Positions 46,438 through 55,963 are shown, counted from the stretch's first letter. The stretch is DNA of 64,000 bases from an uncultured Algimonas sp. (GCF_947498175.1 NZ_CANMJB010000002.1:62001-126000), one strand, 5' to 3'. Numbers and translations: made by a program. The notes: generated by a model not told the origin, from the letters alone.

Positions 46438-47619
46438 CTATTTGCGGTGCTTCTTCAGAAAAGCGGCGAGGTCGTCATAGAGCCCGTCGCGATTGGCGTG
46501 GGTGGCATAGGCGTTGGCTTGGCTGAACCATTCGCCGGTCGACGGCCGCACTTCCGCCAGCCCTTCCTTGAAATGTTCCGCGTTCAGCGGGACCAGATCG
46601 CCCGCCGCGTCGCTCTCCTCGATGGCATAGTCCAGTGCCGTATCGACCACGTCGATCAGGTCGGCACCCGAAAAGCCCGACGTGCGCGCCACGACGTCCG
46701 ACAGGTCCAGCCCGTCCGCGACAGGCCGCCCGACCAGCGCGCGGTTCAGGATGAAGCGCCGCGCCACCTTGTCGGGCGGCGGCACGAACAGGGTGCGGCC
46801 GAACCGGCCCGGACGGCGGAACGCCCCGTCCAGCGACCAGGGCACATTGGTCGCTCCGAGCAGCAGCACGGCCTCGTTCTGGCCGTCGAACCCGTCCATT
46901 TCCGTCAGCAGGGCCGAGACGCCCGTATTGACGCGCGCATGGCTGTCATGCTGGCGCTTCTGGGCGATGGCCTCGACCTCGTCGAAGAACAGCACGGTCG
47001 GCGCGCGGCGGCGGGCCTCGTCGAAGATCTCGACGATGCGGTTTTCCGTGCCGCCGATGTAACGGTCGAGCAGGTCGGCGGCTTTGACATTGAGGAAATG
47101 GGCGTTGCACTCATGCGCCAGCGCGCGCGCCATCATGGTCTTGCCGCACCCGGGGGGCCCGTACATCAGCACCCCGCCGCCGGACTTGCGCTTGAAGCGC
47201 GCGAACAATTCCTGTTTCAGGAAGGGGTTGATGATGCGGCGGCGGACCTGTGTCTTGACGTCTTCCAGCCCGCCAATATCGTCGAAGCCGATGACCGGTC
47301 CCTTCGCCTTGGCGCGTCCGCCGGAGACCGGCGGCAAGGGCCGCGGCGCGCCGCCCGAAGACAGATGGGCCATGACCGGATCCCACGCGCCCGCCATCTC
47401 CAGCGCGCCCGCATCGCGCAACAGCCCGGCGACCTTGGTGCGCAGCTCGTCATCGGAATAGGCGTCCGGGTCGATCCCGGCCAGCCCGTCCACGATCAGC
47501 GCGCTGTCCGGCGCGGTCTCCAGCAACGCGACATAGCCGGCCAGCAGGCCGTCCGTTCCGGGGCTCGCATCGAGCGCGGCGCGCAGTTGGGCCACGCTGG
47601 CATTGAAACTCTCCGACAT
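46438..47619 (-). CDS. Classical AAA-family ATPase
   Basis: A 393-residue AAA protein of the CDC48/VPS4/FtsH class. The linker motif GFDDIGGLEDVKTQVRRRI, Walker A GPPGCGKT, Walker B LFFDEVEA and the second region of homology with RRPGRFGR are all present. The first 110 residues are helical and may form an adaptor domain. ATG 47619 starts MSESFNASVAQLR; the open frame upstream overlaps the preceding gene and is not used. It follows the TPR membrane protein gene by 11 bp, so it may remodel proteins at the membrane with that partner. It has no protease domain. Confidence 0.85.
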   Translation of the reverse strand: MSESFNASVAQLRAALDASPGTDGLLAGYVALLETAPDSALIVDGLAGIDPDAYSDDELRTKVAGLLRDAGALEMAGAWDPVMAHLSSGGAPRPLPPVSGGRAKAKGPVIGFDDIGGLEDVKTQVRRRIINPFLKQELFARFKRKSGGGVLMYGPPGCGKTMMARALAHECNAHFLNVKAADLLDRYIGGTENRIVEIFDEARRRAPTVLFFDEVEAIAQKRQHDSHARVNTGVSALLTEMDGFDGQNEAVLLLGATNVPWSLDGAFRRPGRFGRTLFVPPPDKVARRFILNRALVGRPVADGLDLSDVVARTSGFSGADLIDVVDTALDYAIEESDAAGDLVPLNAEHFKEGLAEVRPSTGEWFSQANAYATHANRDGLYDDLAAFLKKHRK

Positions 47620-47630
47620 GATGCTTGGCC

Positions 47631-48614
47631 TCAATAATCCTTGGACAGTCCGACGGGGCGCTTGCGCGCCCGCCAGCGTCCGAAACTGCCGAACCCCCAG
47701 ATGACGTAGAGCGCCCAGGCGACATTGGCCAGAACCAACACGCCGCCGATCCTGTTCGCCGTCACTTCCGACACGCCCGGGATCGCCCTGATCGGTGCCA
47801 GGATCGCGCCCAGAACGGCAATGGACAGAACGGCCAACAGATAGTTCGTGGCGATGCGGATGAACCACGGAAAGCGCGAGGTCAGCGATCCGGTCAGCGT
47901 GATGAAGAGCTGCGCGCCCCAGAAGGCCGGGATCAGGCCGAGAGTCGCCGCGAACCGTGTTTCCGCATAGACCGGACGGCGCGCCGGATCGACATCGATG
48001 GCTTGGCCCGCCAGCCGCCGCGCGGAGATGAGCCGCCCTTGCAGATAACGCACGACGGCCTGGTCGTGCAGCGTGTCGCCATCGACGCGGCCCGCTTCCA
48101 GATCCTGCTGCTGCAACTTGCCGAGCCGGTGGATATGGCCGGAGCCCGCGCGCGCCGTCTGCTCCAGCCGGTGCAGGTCGAACACGCCCCGATAGCCGTT
48201 CTTGCGGACTTGCCGGATGCGCTTGATGACGGCGCGGTTGCGGCTCGTCGTGGCGTCGAACATGAAGTTCGCGTCGTGGACCATCATCGGGTCGTCGGGG
48301 AAGTGGGCGATGGTCTGCGCCCGCGCCTGTTTCGCCAGCCCCGCCCGCCCAAGCCCGCCCAGCGCCCTGATCAGTTGCAGATGCGCCCAGCGGCAGTCCG
48401 GCACGCGGTTCAGACGCTCTTCGGTGATCCGCACGGCTTCGACCAGACGGTTCTTGTCGTGCAGGAGGTCGTTCTGCAGCTCATAGGCGTCGACATGGTC
48501 GGGCGCTATGTCGAGCGCGGCCTTGCAATGCCGGACCGCCGCATCGAGATTGCCGGCCCGGCGCATGGCGGCGCCGGCCGCGATCTCGCGGTGGAAATGG
48601 TCCATTGTCGCCAT
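47631..48614 (-). CDS. TPR-like protein with C-terminal membrane helices
   Basis: A 327-residue protein. The N-terminal 115 residues carry TPR-like helical pairs (AAMRRAGNLDAAVRHCKAAL, DAYELQNDLLHDKNRLVEAV). After a charged middle region come three hydrophobic segments (about 217-240, 248-270 and 283-310) and a basic tail. It is therefore probably inner-membrane anchored with the TPRs in the cytoplasm. The AAA ATPase gene follows at 11 bp. No family name is offered; a scaffold recruiting the ATPase to the membrane is the working guess. Confidence 0.7.
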   Translation of the reverse strand: MATMDHFHREIAAGAAMRRAGNLDAAVRHCKAALDIAPDHVDAYELQNDLLHDKNRLVEAVRITEERLNRVPDCRWAHLQLIRALGGLGRAGLAKQARAQTIAHFPDDPMMVHDANFMFDATTSRNRAVIKRIRQVRKNGYRGVFDLHRLEQTARAGSGHIHRLGKLQQQDLEAGRVDGDTLHDQAVVRYLQGRLISARRLAGQAIDVDPARRPVYAETRFAATLGLIPAFWGAQLFITLTGSLTSRFPWFIRIATNYLLAVLSIAVLGAILAPIRAIPGVSEVTANRIGGVLVLANVAWALYVIWGFGSFGRWRARKRPVGLSKDY

Positions 48615-48688
48615 GCGCGTTGTCCCTTCGGAGCGAAACGGTAACGCGCCGCCGCGTTCCGCTCAATCCTGCATGCCAGAGAGGGCCA

Positions 48689-48717
48689 ACAAAAAAACCC
48701 GCCACAAGGGCGGGTTT
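48689..48717 (-). terminator. Rho-independent terminator of the DUF2383 gene
   Basis: On the minus strand AAACCCGCC and GGCGGGTTT form a 9-bp stem around CTTGT, ending in TTTTTTTG. It lies 25 bp after the stop of the minus-strand gene at 48742-49215. Confidence 0.92.
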
Positions 48718-48741
48718 CTCATCTCGTAGCGGCGTGGGGAC

Positions 48742-49215
48742 CTAGTGGTCGTCGCGGCGCTCGAACTCGGTCGCGGCGGCACAGGCTTCGGCGTGGGCTT
48801 CACGCAGCAACGTGGTGCCGGCGGCGTCGAGCTGGCCGTCTTCGATGCAATCCTCGATGCGGCTGGCCAGGAAGCGCTCGCCATTGGCGACGCTGCTCAT
48901 CGCGCCGTGCTCGTCGTCGCGGAACACATTGGCGAAATTGACCCAGCCGCGATGGACTGCGCCGCGGGCCGTGCCGTGGGTGGACGGCTCGCCGCCCAGT
49001 TCGCGCACATGGTTCTGGACTTGTGCGATCAGTTTGGAGCGGTGCTCGGCGCGGTTGGCGAACTCGCTCTTCAGGGCGAAGCTGTCATCGGCTTCGTCGG
49101 CCGCTTCCTTGTAGCCCTTGTAGCTGTCGATCATCAGGCGCGTGACGTCGTTCAGCTCTTCGATCGTGTCTTCCTTGGTCAGAACGCCAGGGGTCGGTGT
49201 GTTGGTGATATCCAT
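48742..49215 (-). CDS. DUF2383 (PA2169-type) four-helix-bundle protein
   Basis: A 157-residue soluble, acidic helical protein. The stretch TIEELNDVTRLMIDSYKGY and the segment FALKSEFANRAEHRSKLI match the DUF2383/PA2169 family, a ferritin-like bundle found in many proteobacteria and often linked to stress or stationary phase. Function is not known. AAAGGA lies about ten bases before ATG. It is a single-gene unit closed by the terminator at 48689-48717. Confidence 0.85.
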   Translation of the reverse strand: MDITNTPTPGVLTKEDTIEELNDVTRLMIDSYKGYKEAADEADDSFALKSEFANRAEHRSKLIAQVQNHVRELGGEPSTHGTARGAVHRGWVNFANVFRDDEHGAMSSVANGERFLASRIEDCIEDGQLDAAGTTLLREAHAEACAAATEFERRDDH

Positions 49216-49290
49216 TTGGGGAAATCCTTTCTCTTTTCAGTGTGCGCCATTGCAACGGAAAGACCGGCGGGAATGTTCCGAAAACGGTTT

Positions 49291-50796
49291 TCAGCCCTGC
49301 AGGCGCAACCATCCGGAAAACGCCTCGCGCTCCGCCCGGTCCATGTGCAGGCCCTGTTTCGTGCGGCGGAACAGGATGTCGTCCGCGGTGCGCGCCCACT
49401 CATGTCTCAAGAGATAACGCGCTTCGGCCTCGCTCAGCTGTGCGCCGAATCGCCGCCCCAGTTTCGGGCTCGGACCGTCGCCCAGAACCAGCGTGATGCG
49501 CGTGCCGTAGGCCCGGCACAGATGGCGCAGCACGTCATCCGGCACGTCCGGATAGCGGGCGGCCTGGTCCCGTACGAAGCCGTCGAAATCGTCCGCCGGA
49601 ATGTCGCCGCCCGGCAATTGCGCCTGCGCCGTCCAGTCGCCGCCCGCTTCGCCGTAATAGTCCGAGAGCTTTTCCATCGCATGTTCGGCCAGTTTGCGCG
49701 ATGTTGTGATCTTGCCGCCATAGATGGACAGCACCGGCCGCTGTGCGGACAATTCGTCGATGTCGAGCACATAGTCGCGCGTGACGGCCGACGCGTTCTC
49801 GCTCTGGTCGTCATAGAGAGGGCGGACCCCGGCATAGGACCAGACCACGTCGCTCGCCGCGATGTCGCGTGCGAAATATTCGCTCGCCGCCGCGCACAGA
49901 TAGTCCGTTTCCGCCGGGCTGACGTCCATCGGACCGGGCGCCGTATCCCACGGCACGTCGGTCGTGCCGATCAGGGTGAAGTCGCGCTCATACGGGATGG
50001 CGAAGACGATGCGGTTGTCGGCGTTCTGGAAGATGTAGGCATGATCGCCGGGAAAGAGCCGTTGCGTCACGATGTGGCTGCCCTTGATCAGGCGCAGCCC
50101 CGCCTCGTTGCGGTCCCGCTTGATCTTGAACAGCACCGCGTCCACCCAGGGCCCGGCGGCGTTGACGACGCCGCGCGCGATTACCTCGGTCCCGTCGGAC
50201 AGCACGGCCCGGTAGCCTTCCGGATGGGCGGACAGCGCCGTCACTTCGACGCCGACGCGTATGTCCGCGCCGCGATTATGCGCATCGACCGCGTTCAGCA
50301 CGACCAGCCGCGCATCCTCGACCCAGCAATCGCTATATTCGAACCCGGTCTTCAGCCGCGGGTCCAGCACGCCGGCATGGGGCGGCTCGTGCAGATCCAC
50401 GGATTTCGTGCCGGGCAGCAACTCACGCCCGCCGAGATTGTCGTACAGTAGCAGGCCCAGCCGCAGCATCCAGGCCGGCCGCATCCCTTTTCCGTTCCGG
50501 CCCTTGTCATAGGGAAGGACGAAGCGCATCGGCCAGATGATGTGCGGCGCGGCGCGCAGCAGCACTTCACGCTCGATCAGGGCTTCGCGCACCAGGCGGA
50601 ACTCGCCATATTCCAGATAGCGCAAGCCGCCATGGATCAGCTTGGTCGATGCGCTCGACGTGTGCCGGGCCAGATCGTCCTTCTCGCACAGCACGACGCT
50701 CAGCCCGCGACCGGCCGCGTCGCGCGCGATCGCCGTTCCGTTGATGCCGCCGCCGATGACCAGCAGGTCGCACGGTGAATGACCCGAAGAGCTCAT
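49291..50796 (-). CDS. glpD: Aerobic glycerol-3-phosphate dehydrogenase
   Basis: A 501-residue FAD enzyme that oxidises glycerol 3-phosphate to dihydroxyacetone phosphate and feeds electrons to ubiquinone at the inner membrane. The FAD dinucleotide fold is at the start (DLLVIGGGINGTAIARDAAG), followed by STKLIHGGLRYLEYGEF. Later motifs include GVVNAAGPWVDAV, TLIGTTDVPW and SIYGGKITTSRKLAEH, and the C-terminal helical DAO_C domain is complete. ATG 50796 (MSSSGHS) gives the normal N terminus; the frame extends further upstream but without family-like sequence. No glpF, glpK or glpR lies next to it. Confidence 0.93.
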   Translation of the reverse strand: MSSSGHSPCDLLVIGGGINGTAIARDAAGRGLSVVLCEKDDLARHTSSASTKLIHGGLRYLEYGEFRLVREALIEREVLLRAAPHIIWPMRFVLPYDKGRNGKGMRPAWMLRLGLLLYDNLGGRELLPGTKSVDLHEPPHAGVLDPRLKTGFEYSDCWVEDARLVVLNAVDAHNRGADIRVGVEVTALSAHPEGYRAVLSDGTEVIARGVVNAAGPWVDAVLFKIKRDRNEAGLRLIKGSHIVTQRLFPGDHAYIFQNADNRIVFAIPYERDFTLIGTTDVPWDTAPGPMDVSPAETDYLCAAASEYFARDIAASDVVWSYAGVRPLYDDQSENASAVTRDYVLDIDELSAQRPVLSIYGGKITTSRKLAEHAMEKLSDYYGEAGGDWTAQAQLPGGDIPADDFDGFVRDQAARYPDVPDDVLRHLCRAYGTRITLVLGDGPSPKLGRRFGAQLSEAEARYLLRHEWARTADDILFRRTKQGLHMDRAEREAFSGWLRLQG

Positions 50797-50875
50797 GGGG
50801 GCGCGCATAGCGCAGGGGCGGGCGGTGGCAAGCGGGCGCGCCCACAAGACGCGCCTGATGGGTGCGCCGGACCGG

Positions 50876-51502
50876 TCAGGCGGCGGACGCTTCCAGATCG
50901 GACAGTTTCGACAGCATGGCGGCCGCGGAATCCTTGATTTCCTTGGCATAGGTCTTGAGGTCGCGGGCCTGGCCGCTGTCGCACACGCTGAGGATCAGAT
51001 CGGCGAGAAGCTGGTTTCGGGCGATGTCGCCGCGCAGGCCGTCCACCGTGGCCTGTGCGTTATCCGCCATGGCGCAATTCTCCTCTTCCAGTTTGCGCCG
51101 GGCCTCGCGTTCGGCGACCTCCGCCGTGATGTCGCGCGACGAGGCGATGATCATGCCGTTCAGCTGTCCGCCCTTCACGGCGCTGACCTTGACGCGCCAA
51201 TGCTTCATCGTGCCCTGGGCCGTCGGGCAAGGGGCTTCGAAGGTTGCACCCATGCCGCGCCGCGCCGCGTCGACCGCATCCTTCAGGGTTTCCTTGAGGT
51301 CCGTGGGCCAGAGGGCCCACCACATCTGGCCCTCGACCTTATCAAAATCCTCGATTTCCATGACCGTCATGCCGTTCTCGCTCATGAAACGCAGCTCGCC
51401 CGTATTGTCGAGCAGCTTGACGCATTCCGGCGATTGGCGAAGCATCGCCTGGGCGACACCGCCGTCGATGCCGTCGTGGATGGTGGATTTCTGAGCGGAC
51501 AT
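50876..51502 (-). CDS. Stand-alone PAS-domain protein
   Basis: A 208-residue cytoplasmic protein with one PAS domain (about 18-135; LLDNTGELRFMSENGM, WWALWPTDLKETLKDAV, KHWRVKVSAVKGG, ASSRDIT). The pattern resembles PAS modules of sensor kinases. A coiled coil (about 132-165) and a helical tail follow. There is no kinase, cyclase or receiver domain, so it must act through a partner. The sensor kinase at 52930-54432 is the nearest candidate on the same strand, about 1.4 kb upstream. The ligand is unknown. Confidence 0.75.
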   Translation of the reverse strand: MSAQKSTIHDGIDGGVAQAMLRQSPECVKLLDNTGELRFMSENGMTVMEIEDFDKVEGQMWWALWPTDLKETLKDAVDAARRGMGATFEAPCPTAQGTMKHWRVKVSAVKGGQLNGMIIASSRDITAEVAEREARRKLEEENCAMADNAQATVDGLRGDIARNQLLADLILSVCDSGQARDLKTYAKEIKDSAAAMLSKLSDLEASAA

Positions 51503-52420
51503 GCAGACCTCGTTCGCTGGGTTTCAATACGATCTAGTTTAAAACCGTGAATCAAATCCTGATGAGGCTCCGATAAGGCGAAGAGGGCTCGAAAGATTTT
51601 CCCGGTCCGGCGGCCCGCCTGAATTTCCGCCTGAAACGCCGCCCATGCAAAAGAATGGTAAAAAACGTCCGCGTCCATCCGCCCCGCAAACGCCGCCGCC
51701 ATGGCGCTTTTGCGTCGCCCCATCCGCGGGAATGCGGAAATATCGCCGAATCGATCCGCGCCAATGCCGGGCGGCCCTATAACGGAATGGTCCGCAACAG
51801 ACACGAGGGGGAAGCCTGTTCCTTCGGCGTTGCGGGCGGTGGAGTGCGGTTTCCGGATGGGGCGAACGACCCATCCGCCGCCGGACGTGCCGGGGAAGAT
51901 CCGGCCGCCTGGCGCGCGGAAACATCCGGAGGCGGACGAGGCGCGGTCGCAGGCTGATCGCATCCCGTCCCGAGCCGCGCACCGCCGCAAAGCCGTCGGG
52001 GCGACCCGTTGGCGGAGCGTGCGCCTTGGAGCCTCCGACGGATGCGTTGTCCGAAGGAGGGGAGACCGTTCCAGCCAATGAACCGACCCCGCCGACGATG
52101 CGGCGCGTGCGCCAGCACGCTCCATCCGCGCGGGCTCCGGCCTGTTGTAAATTAGTGTGTTCTTGCTTCCATCCATCAACGGATCGGAGCCCGCGCCTCG
52201 TGTCCCTTCTATCGGGACGATGACCCATGCCGGACCGGGCCCAAAGCCCGCAACCCGGTCGCACCGTCCCGCATGAGTAAAGCACGATCACCCTCATCCC
52301 GGACCCGATCCGGGGCCCTCGCGGGGCGGCCATGACGGCCGAAACGTTCGGGGGATGAGGAACGAAGGAAAACAGATCCGGCGATATGCCGGACCGACAG
52401 AAAGCAGAAGGAAACCCATC
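51503..52420. other. Gene-free region, about 920 bp
   Basis: Open frames here are Arg/Pro-rich and lack ribosome sites. The stretch contains AT-rich pockets near 51530-51560 (probable promoter of the PAS gene) and near 52140-52170. A cluster of palindromic repeats sits at 52290-52360, one of which matches the element at 1627-1652. No RNA gene or remnant of a known family could be identified. Confidence 0.55.
52293..52318 (+). repeat. Dispersed palindromic repeat, copy 2
   Basis: CTCATCCCGGACCCGATCC followed by GGGGCCC matches the minus-strand reading of 1627-1652 at about 21 of 26 positions by eye. It is followed within 40 bp by GGGGGATGAGG, which can pair with the left end and form a larger hairpin. 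Confidence 0.55.
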
Positions 52421-52915
52421 ATGCGAGTCCCCAATGACGACGATAACCGCCCCGTACCCTACAATGCCGCGCGCTGCCGCGAGACGCGGCGGATGCGCAA
52501 CAAGGTGGACGAGTTGCTGGACCGGATCCGGGCCTTGAAACGGGAGCTGGCGGAGACGCGGGCCGACTTTTCGGACGAACGCGAGGCGATGATCGCGCAG
52601 CTGGAAAGCCCTGAGACGACGCGCGACATCATGATCGTGGCGCAGCACCTGCTGCGCGAGGAAGTGATCGCGGCGATCGGCCTGCTGGCGCCGCGCGGGC
52701 TGTGTCCGCAATGCGGCGGGCTGGGACGCGGCATGACGAACGGGCTGCTGGTGAAACGGATCAACGACTATTGCGCCGCGCACGGTCTGCCCGAAGACAG
52801 CGAACCGGTGGACGACTCGTCCTGGCCGCATGTCGGGGCGGGCTACCCGCGCATCAATGACTGGCTGCGCCAACCGGAGCGGCCGCGGCTGGAATCGTCG
52901 GGTCTGATCTGGTGA
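52421..52915 (+). CDS. Uncharacterised protein, 164 residues
   Basis: No family recognised. The N-terminal third is a charged coiled coil (RRMRNKVDELLDRIRALKREL to about residue 60). The middle has a helix pair (RDIMIVAQHLLREEVIAAIGL) and a single CPQCGG knuckle, too little for a zinc finger on its own. The C-terminal part is Pro/Trp-containing. There is no signal peptide. ATG 52421 has AGAAGGA about ten bases upstream, whereas the earlier ATG at 52355 lies in a repeat region. It converges with the histidine kinase gene, leaving 14 bp between stops. Confidence 0.65.
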   Translation: MRVPNDDDNRPVPYNAARCRETRRMRNKVDELLDRIRALKRELAETRADFSDEREAMIAQLESPETTRDIMIVAQHLLREEVIAAIGLLAPRGLCPQCGGLGRGMTNGLLVKRINDYCAAHGLPEDSEPVDDSSWPHVGAGYPRINDWLRQPERPRLESSGLIW

Positions 52916-52929
52916 CCGCGCGGTGCGCG

Positions 52930-54432
52930 TCAGCTCGTCCCGGCAAGCGGCAGGTGTGCGGGTCGCACGGCCGGGGCGGCTTTCGGTCCGGCTAGCTCCG
53001 GGACCAGATCGACGACGGTTTTCGCTTCGGCCTCTTCATCCACCGCGTCCAGCCAGAAATGGGCGACGAAGCGGCTGCCCTGTCCGGGTCGGCTTTCCAC
53101 GGTCAGGTCGCCGCCCATGGCGCGTGTCAGGCCGCGGCTGATGTTCAAGCCCAGACCGATGCCGCCATGTTCGCGCCGGATGCTGCCATCGGCTTGCGTG
53201 AACCGTTCGAAGATCAGGGACAGCTGGTCGCGGTCGATGCCGGGGCCGGTATCGGTCACGGACAGGGCGACGACGTGGCGCCCCTCGTCCTGGCTGGCGG
53301 CGATGCGGATCTCGACGCGGCCGGTGTCCGTGAACTGCACGGCATTGTCCAGCAACTCGCAGACGAGGCGGACGACGCGTTTGCTGTCGCCGATCGCGCG
53401 GCCGGGCAGCTGCGTCGAGAGCCTTTCGTCGAAGACGAGGCCCTTGGCGCGCGCGGCCAGTGCATGCGGGGCGATCGCCTCGCGCAAAGCCTCGATCAGC
53501 TCGAACGGGCTGTGATCGAGCTTCAGCCGGCTGGCATCCAGCAAAGCGTAGGTCAGCACGTTGGAAATGGTGCGTTGCAGCATTTCGCCCGAATGGCCGA
53601 TCGTCTCCACGAAGGACCGCTGTTCGTGGCCCAGCGGCGTGCGCCGCAACGCATCCGACAGGCCGACCACGGCGTTGAGCGGGGTCAGCAATTCATGGCT
53701 GATGGTGGAGAGGAATTCGGTCTTGGCCCGGTCGCTGTCGCGCGCGCGCCGCAGCGCGGCTTCGAGCTTGGCGAAGGCGCGGTCCATGTAGCAGGCGAAC
53801 AGGGCGCTGGCGCCGGTGACGCAGACGATGGCCAGCGTGGTCTGCATGGCGCGTTGGAACAGGCGGATGTCCGCCCGGTCGACGAAGATGGTCGGGGAAT
53901 GGGCATGGTTGCTGTGCCAGTAGAGCGCCCAGGTCAGGGCCAGGGCGATCGCGCCGAAGCCGAGCGCGGCGCGCCAGCCCGCGACGAAGCCGTTCAGCAC
54001 GATGGCCAGGATCAGCATGGGCAGCAACGACGTGTTGATGCCCAGCCCGGTCGGCCAGGCCGACGCGATGATCCCGCCGACGACCATGACGGAATAGATG
54101 CTGGCGACCAGCCACATGCGCTTGCTCCAGCGCAGCGACACGATGGTCGCGCCGACGACGAGGATGGCCTTGACCGAGATGAGGTGGTCGGCCGTGAGCG
54201 TCCGGTAGGCCCAGCTCATGTTCACGAGGTTGATCAGCTGCGTGACGATGAACATCAGCCCGATCAGGTAGCAGGCGCGCGCCCGCATGAGTTCGCTCTG
54301 CGTGTGCGGCGCATCGTGCAGGCGCAGGAAGTTCTCGAAACGTCTGAAGGGAGCGGCAAACATGCTGGCAGAAATCTTCCGGTTGCGCACGCCCGGATCC
54401 GACATCCCGGCCTGCTCGTTAGAATTTCCCAC
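52930..54432 (-). CDS. Membrane-bound sensor histidine kinase (paralogue 2)
   Basis: A 500-residue sensor kinase with about six hydrophobic segments (residues 55-210). It then has HisKA (phospho-acceptor His in ISHELLTPLNAVVG), a degenerate N box (CELLDNAVQF), DTGPGI and GIGLGLNISRG. Its membrane domain aligns with that of the kinase at 6078-7508: TQLINLVNM versus TQIVNAVQM, GLGINTSLL versus GVGINSALL, and QRAMQTTLAIV versus QRTMQTGIAIV. In the HisKA motif the usual Arg of HELRTPLN is Leu. Start codon GTG 54432 is weakly supported; ATG 54405 is an alternative. No cognate regulator is adjacent. Confidence 0.85.
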   Translation of the reverse strand: MGNSNEQAGMSDPGVRNRKISASMFAAPFRRFENFLRLHDAPHTQSELMRARACYLIGLMFIVTQLINLVNMSWAYRTLTADHLISVKAILVVGATIVSLRWSKRMWLVASIYSVMVVGGIIASAWPTGLGINTSLLPMLILAIVLNGFVAGWRAALGFGAIALALTWALYWHSNHAHSPTIFVDRADIRLFQRAMQTTLAIVCVTGASALFACYMDRAFAKLEAALRRARDSDRAKTEFLSTISHELLTPLNAVVGLSDALRRTPLGHEQRSFVETIGHSGEMLQRTISNVLTYALLDASRLKLDHSPFELIEALREAIAPHALAARAKGLVFDERLSTQLPGRAIGDSKRVVRLVCELLDNAVQFTDTGRVEIRIAASQDEGRHVVALSVTDTGPGIDRDQLSLIFERFTQADGSIRREHGGIGLGLNISRGLTRAMGGDLTVESRPGQGSRFVAHFWLDAVDEEAEAKTVVDLVPELAGPKAAPAVRPAHLPLAGTS

Positions 54433-54527
54433 CTGTCTTCCATGATGACAAAGCGTTTAGATTTCCTGAAAGGGACAGGCCCGGATGGACCGTTGTGCCG
54501 CCCCGCATCGATGATAGGGTCCGCGCC

Positions 54528-55838
54528 ATGAGCAGCCTGTTCGAAGCCGCCGGCCTGTCCGACGCCGCGCCGCAACCGCTGGCCGAACGGCTGCGCCCGT
54601 CCGATCTGTCCGACGTGATCGGGCAGGATCACCTGCTCGGTGCGGACGGTCCGATCGGGCGGATGCTGGAGCGCGACCGGCTGTCGTCCTGCATCCTGTG
54701 GGGGCCGCCGGGCGTGGGCAAGACGACGATCGCGCGCCTTCTGGCCGGCCGGGCCGGGTTGGATTTCGTGGCCCTGTCGGCGGTGTTCTCCGGCGTGGCG
54801 GACCTGCGCAAGGTGTTCGACGCGGCCGAGGCGCGGCGGCAGGCGGGGCAGGGGACGCTGCTCTTCGTCGACGAGATCCACCGTTTCAACAAGGCGCAGC
54901 AGGACGGCTTCCTGCCTTACGTCGAGGCCGGGACGGTCACGCTAGTCGGAGCGACGACGGAAAATCCGTCCTTCGAGCTGAACGCCGCCTTGCTGTCGCG
55001 CTGCCAGGTCTTCGTGCTCGATCGGCTGGATTCGGACGCGCTGGGCGGACTGTTGGCGCGGGCGGAGCGCTTGCTGGACCGCAAGCTGCCGGTCACGGGT
55101 GCGGCGCGGGCGCAGCTGATCGATTTCGCCGACGGTGACGGGCGCTATCTGTTAACGCTGGCCGACGAGGTGTTCGCGCAAGACGCCGAGCTGGACGAGA
55201 CGGCTCTGTCGAAACTGTTGCAGAAGCGCGCGCCGGTCTACGACAAGTCGGGCGAGGCGCATTACAACCTGATCTCGGCGCTGCACAAATCGATGCGCGG
55301 ATCGGACGTGGACGCCGCGCTCTATTGGCTGGCGCGCATGATCGCGGGCGGCGAGGATCCGCGCTACATCGTGCGCCGCGTGATACGCTTCGCGAGCGAG
55401 GACATCGGCGCCGCCGATCCGGTCGCGCTGATGATCAGCATGGAAGCCGCGCGCAGCTATGAGCGGCTCGGCTCGCCGGAAGGGGAACTGGCGATCGCGC
55501 AAGCCGTGGCGCATTGCGCGACCGCGCCCAAGAGCAATGCGGTCTATATGGCATGGAAGGCGGCGCTTGCGCTGGCGAAGACGACGGGTTCGGTCGCGCC
55601 GCCCAAGACCATTCTCAACGCGCCGACCCAGATGATGAAGTCGCTCGGCTACGGCGCCGGCTATGAATATGACCACGACAGTGCGGACGGCTTCTCCGGC
55701 GCGGATTACTGGCCGGACGAGATGGACCGCGTCGCGCTGTACGCACCGAAGGGGGCGGGCCGGGAAAAAGCGATCGCGGAACGCCTGGAACGCTGGACGG
55801 AATTGCGGGCCGCCAAGCGTGGGGGTGCGGGATCGTGA
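54528..55838 (+). CDS. rarA: Replication-associated recombination ATPase RarA (MgsA)
   Basis: A 436-residue AAA+ ATPase related to clamp loaders. It starts MSSLFEAAG and continues PLAERLRPSDLSDVIGQDHLLG. Walker A is GPPGVGKTT, Walker B FVDEIHRFNK, sensor 1 GATTENPSFELN, and the tetramerisation part includes YDKSGEAHYNLISALHKSMRGSD. RarA acts at stalled replication forks with SSB. ATG 54528 gives the typical N terminus. It is divergent from the histidine kinase across 95 bp. The stop overlaps a GTG of a short downstream frame. Confidence 0.94.
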   Translation: MSSLFEAAGLSDAAPQPLAERLRPSDLSDVIGQDHLLGADGPIGRMLERDRLSSCILWGPPGVGKTTIARLLAGRAGLDFVALSAVFSGVADLRKVFDAAEARRQAGQGTLLFVDEIHRFNKAQQDGFLPYVEAGTVTLVGATTENPSFELNAALLSRCQVFVLDRLDSDALGGLLARAERLLDRKLPVTGAARAQLIDFADGDGRYLLTLADEVFAQDAELDETALSKLLQKRAPVYDKSGEAHYNLISALHKSMRGSDVDAALYWLARMIAGGEDPRYIVRRVIRFASEDIGAADPVALMISMEAARSYERLGSPEGELAIAQAVAHCATAPKSNAVYMAWKAALALAKTTGSVAPPKTILNAPTQMMKSLGYGAGYEYDHDSADGFSGADYWPDEMDRVALYAPKGAGREKAIAERLERWTELRAAKRGGAGS

Positions 55839-55963
55839 CGCTCCTGTATCGCGCATCTCTGGAATCGATGCCGATCAAGCCGGCGACAGCGGACAGGGTG
55901 TTGGACTGGGAAAAAGCCCTCAGCGCAGATTGGATGACGTTGCGGCCTTCGTGGACGCCGTAG
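55835..55963 (+). CDS. Possible 42-residue ORF, or a frameshifted remnant, after rarA
   Basis: GTG 55835 overlaps the rarA stop and opens a 42-codon frame reading MTLLYRASLESMPIKPATAD and ending at TAG 55961-55963. The next frame (stop at 55975-55977) ends with the protein-like RLDDVAAFVDAVEQDG. A single frameshift near 55920 would join MPIKPATADRVLDWEKALS to that ending, so this may be a broken small gene. No ribosome site or family supports it. Confidence 0.2.
   Translation: MTLLYRASLESMPIKPATADRVLDWEKALSADWMTLRPSWTP

Noticed and set aside
51655-51957. 100-codon plus-strand frame in the gap before the 164-residue unknown protein
   Set aside because: Arg/Gly/Ala-rich, no ribosome site, and the surrounding frames look the same.
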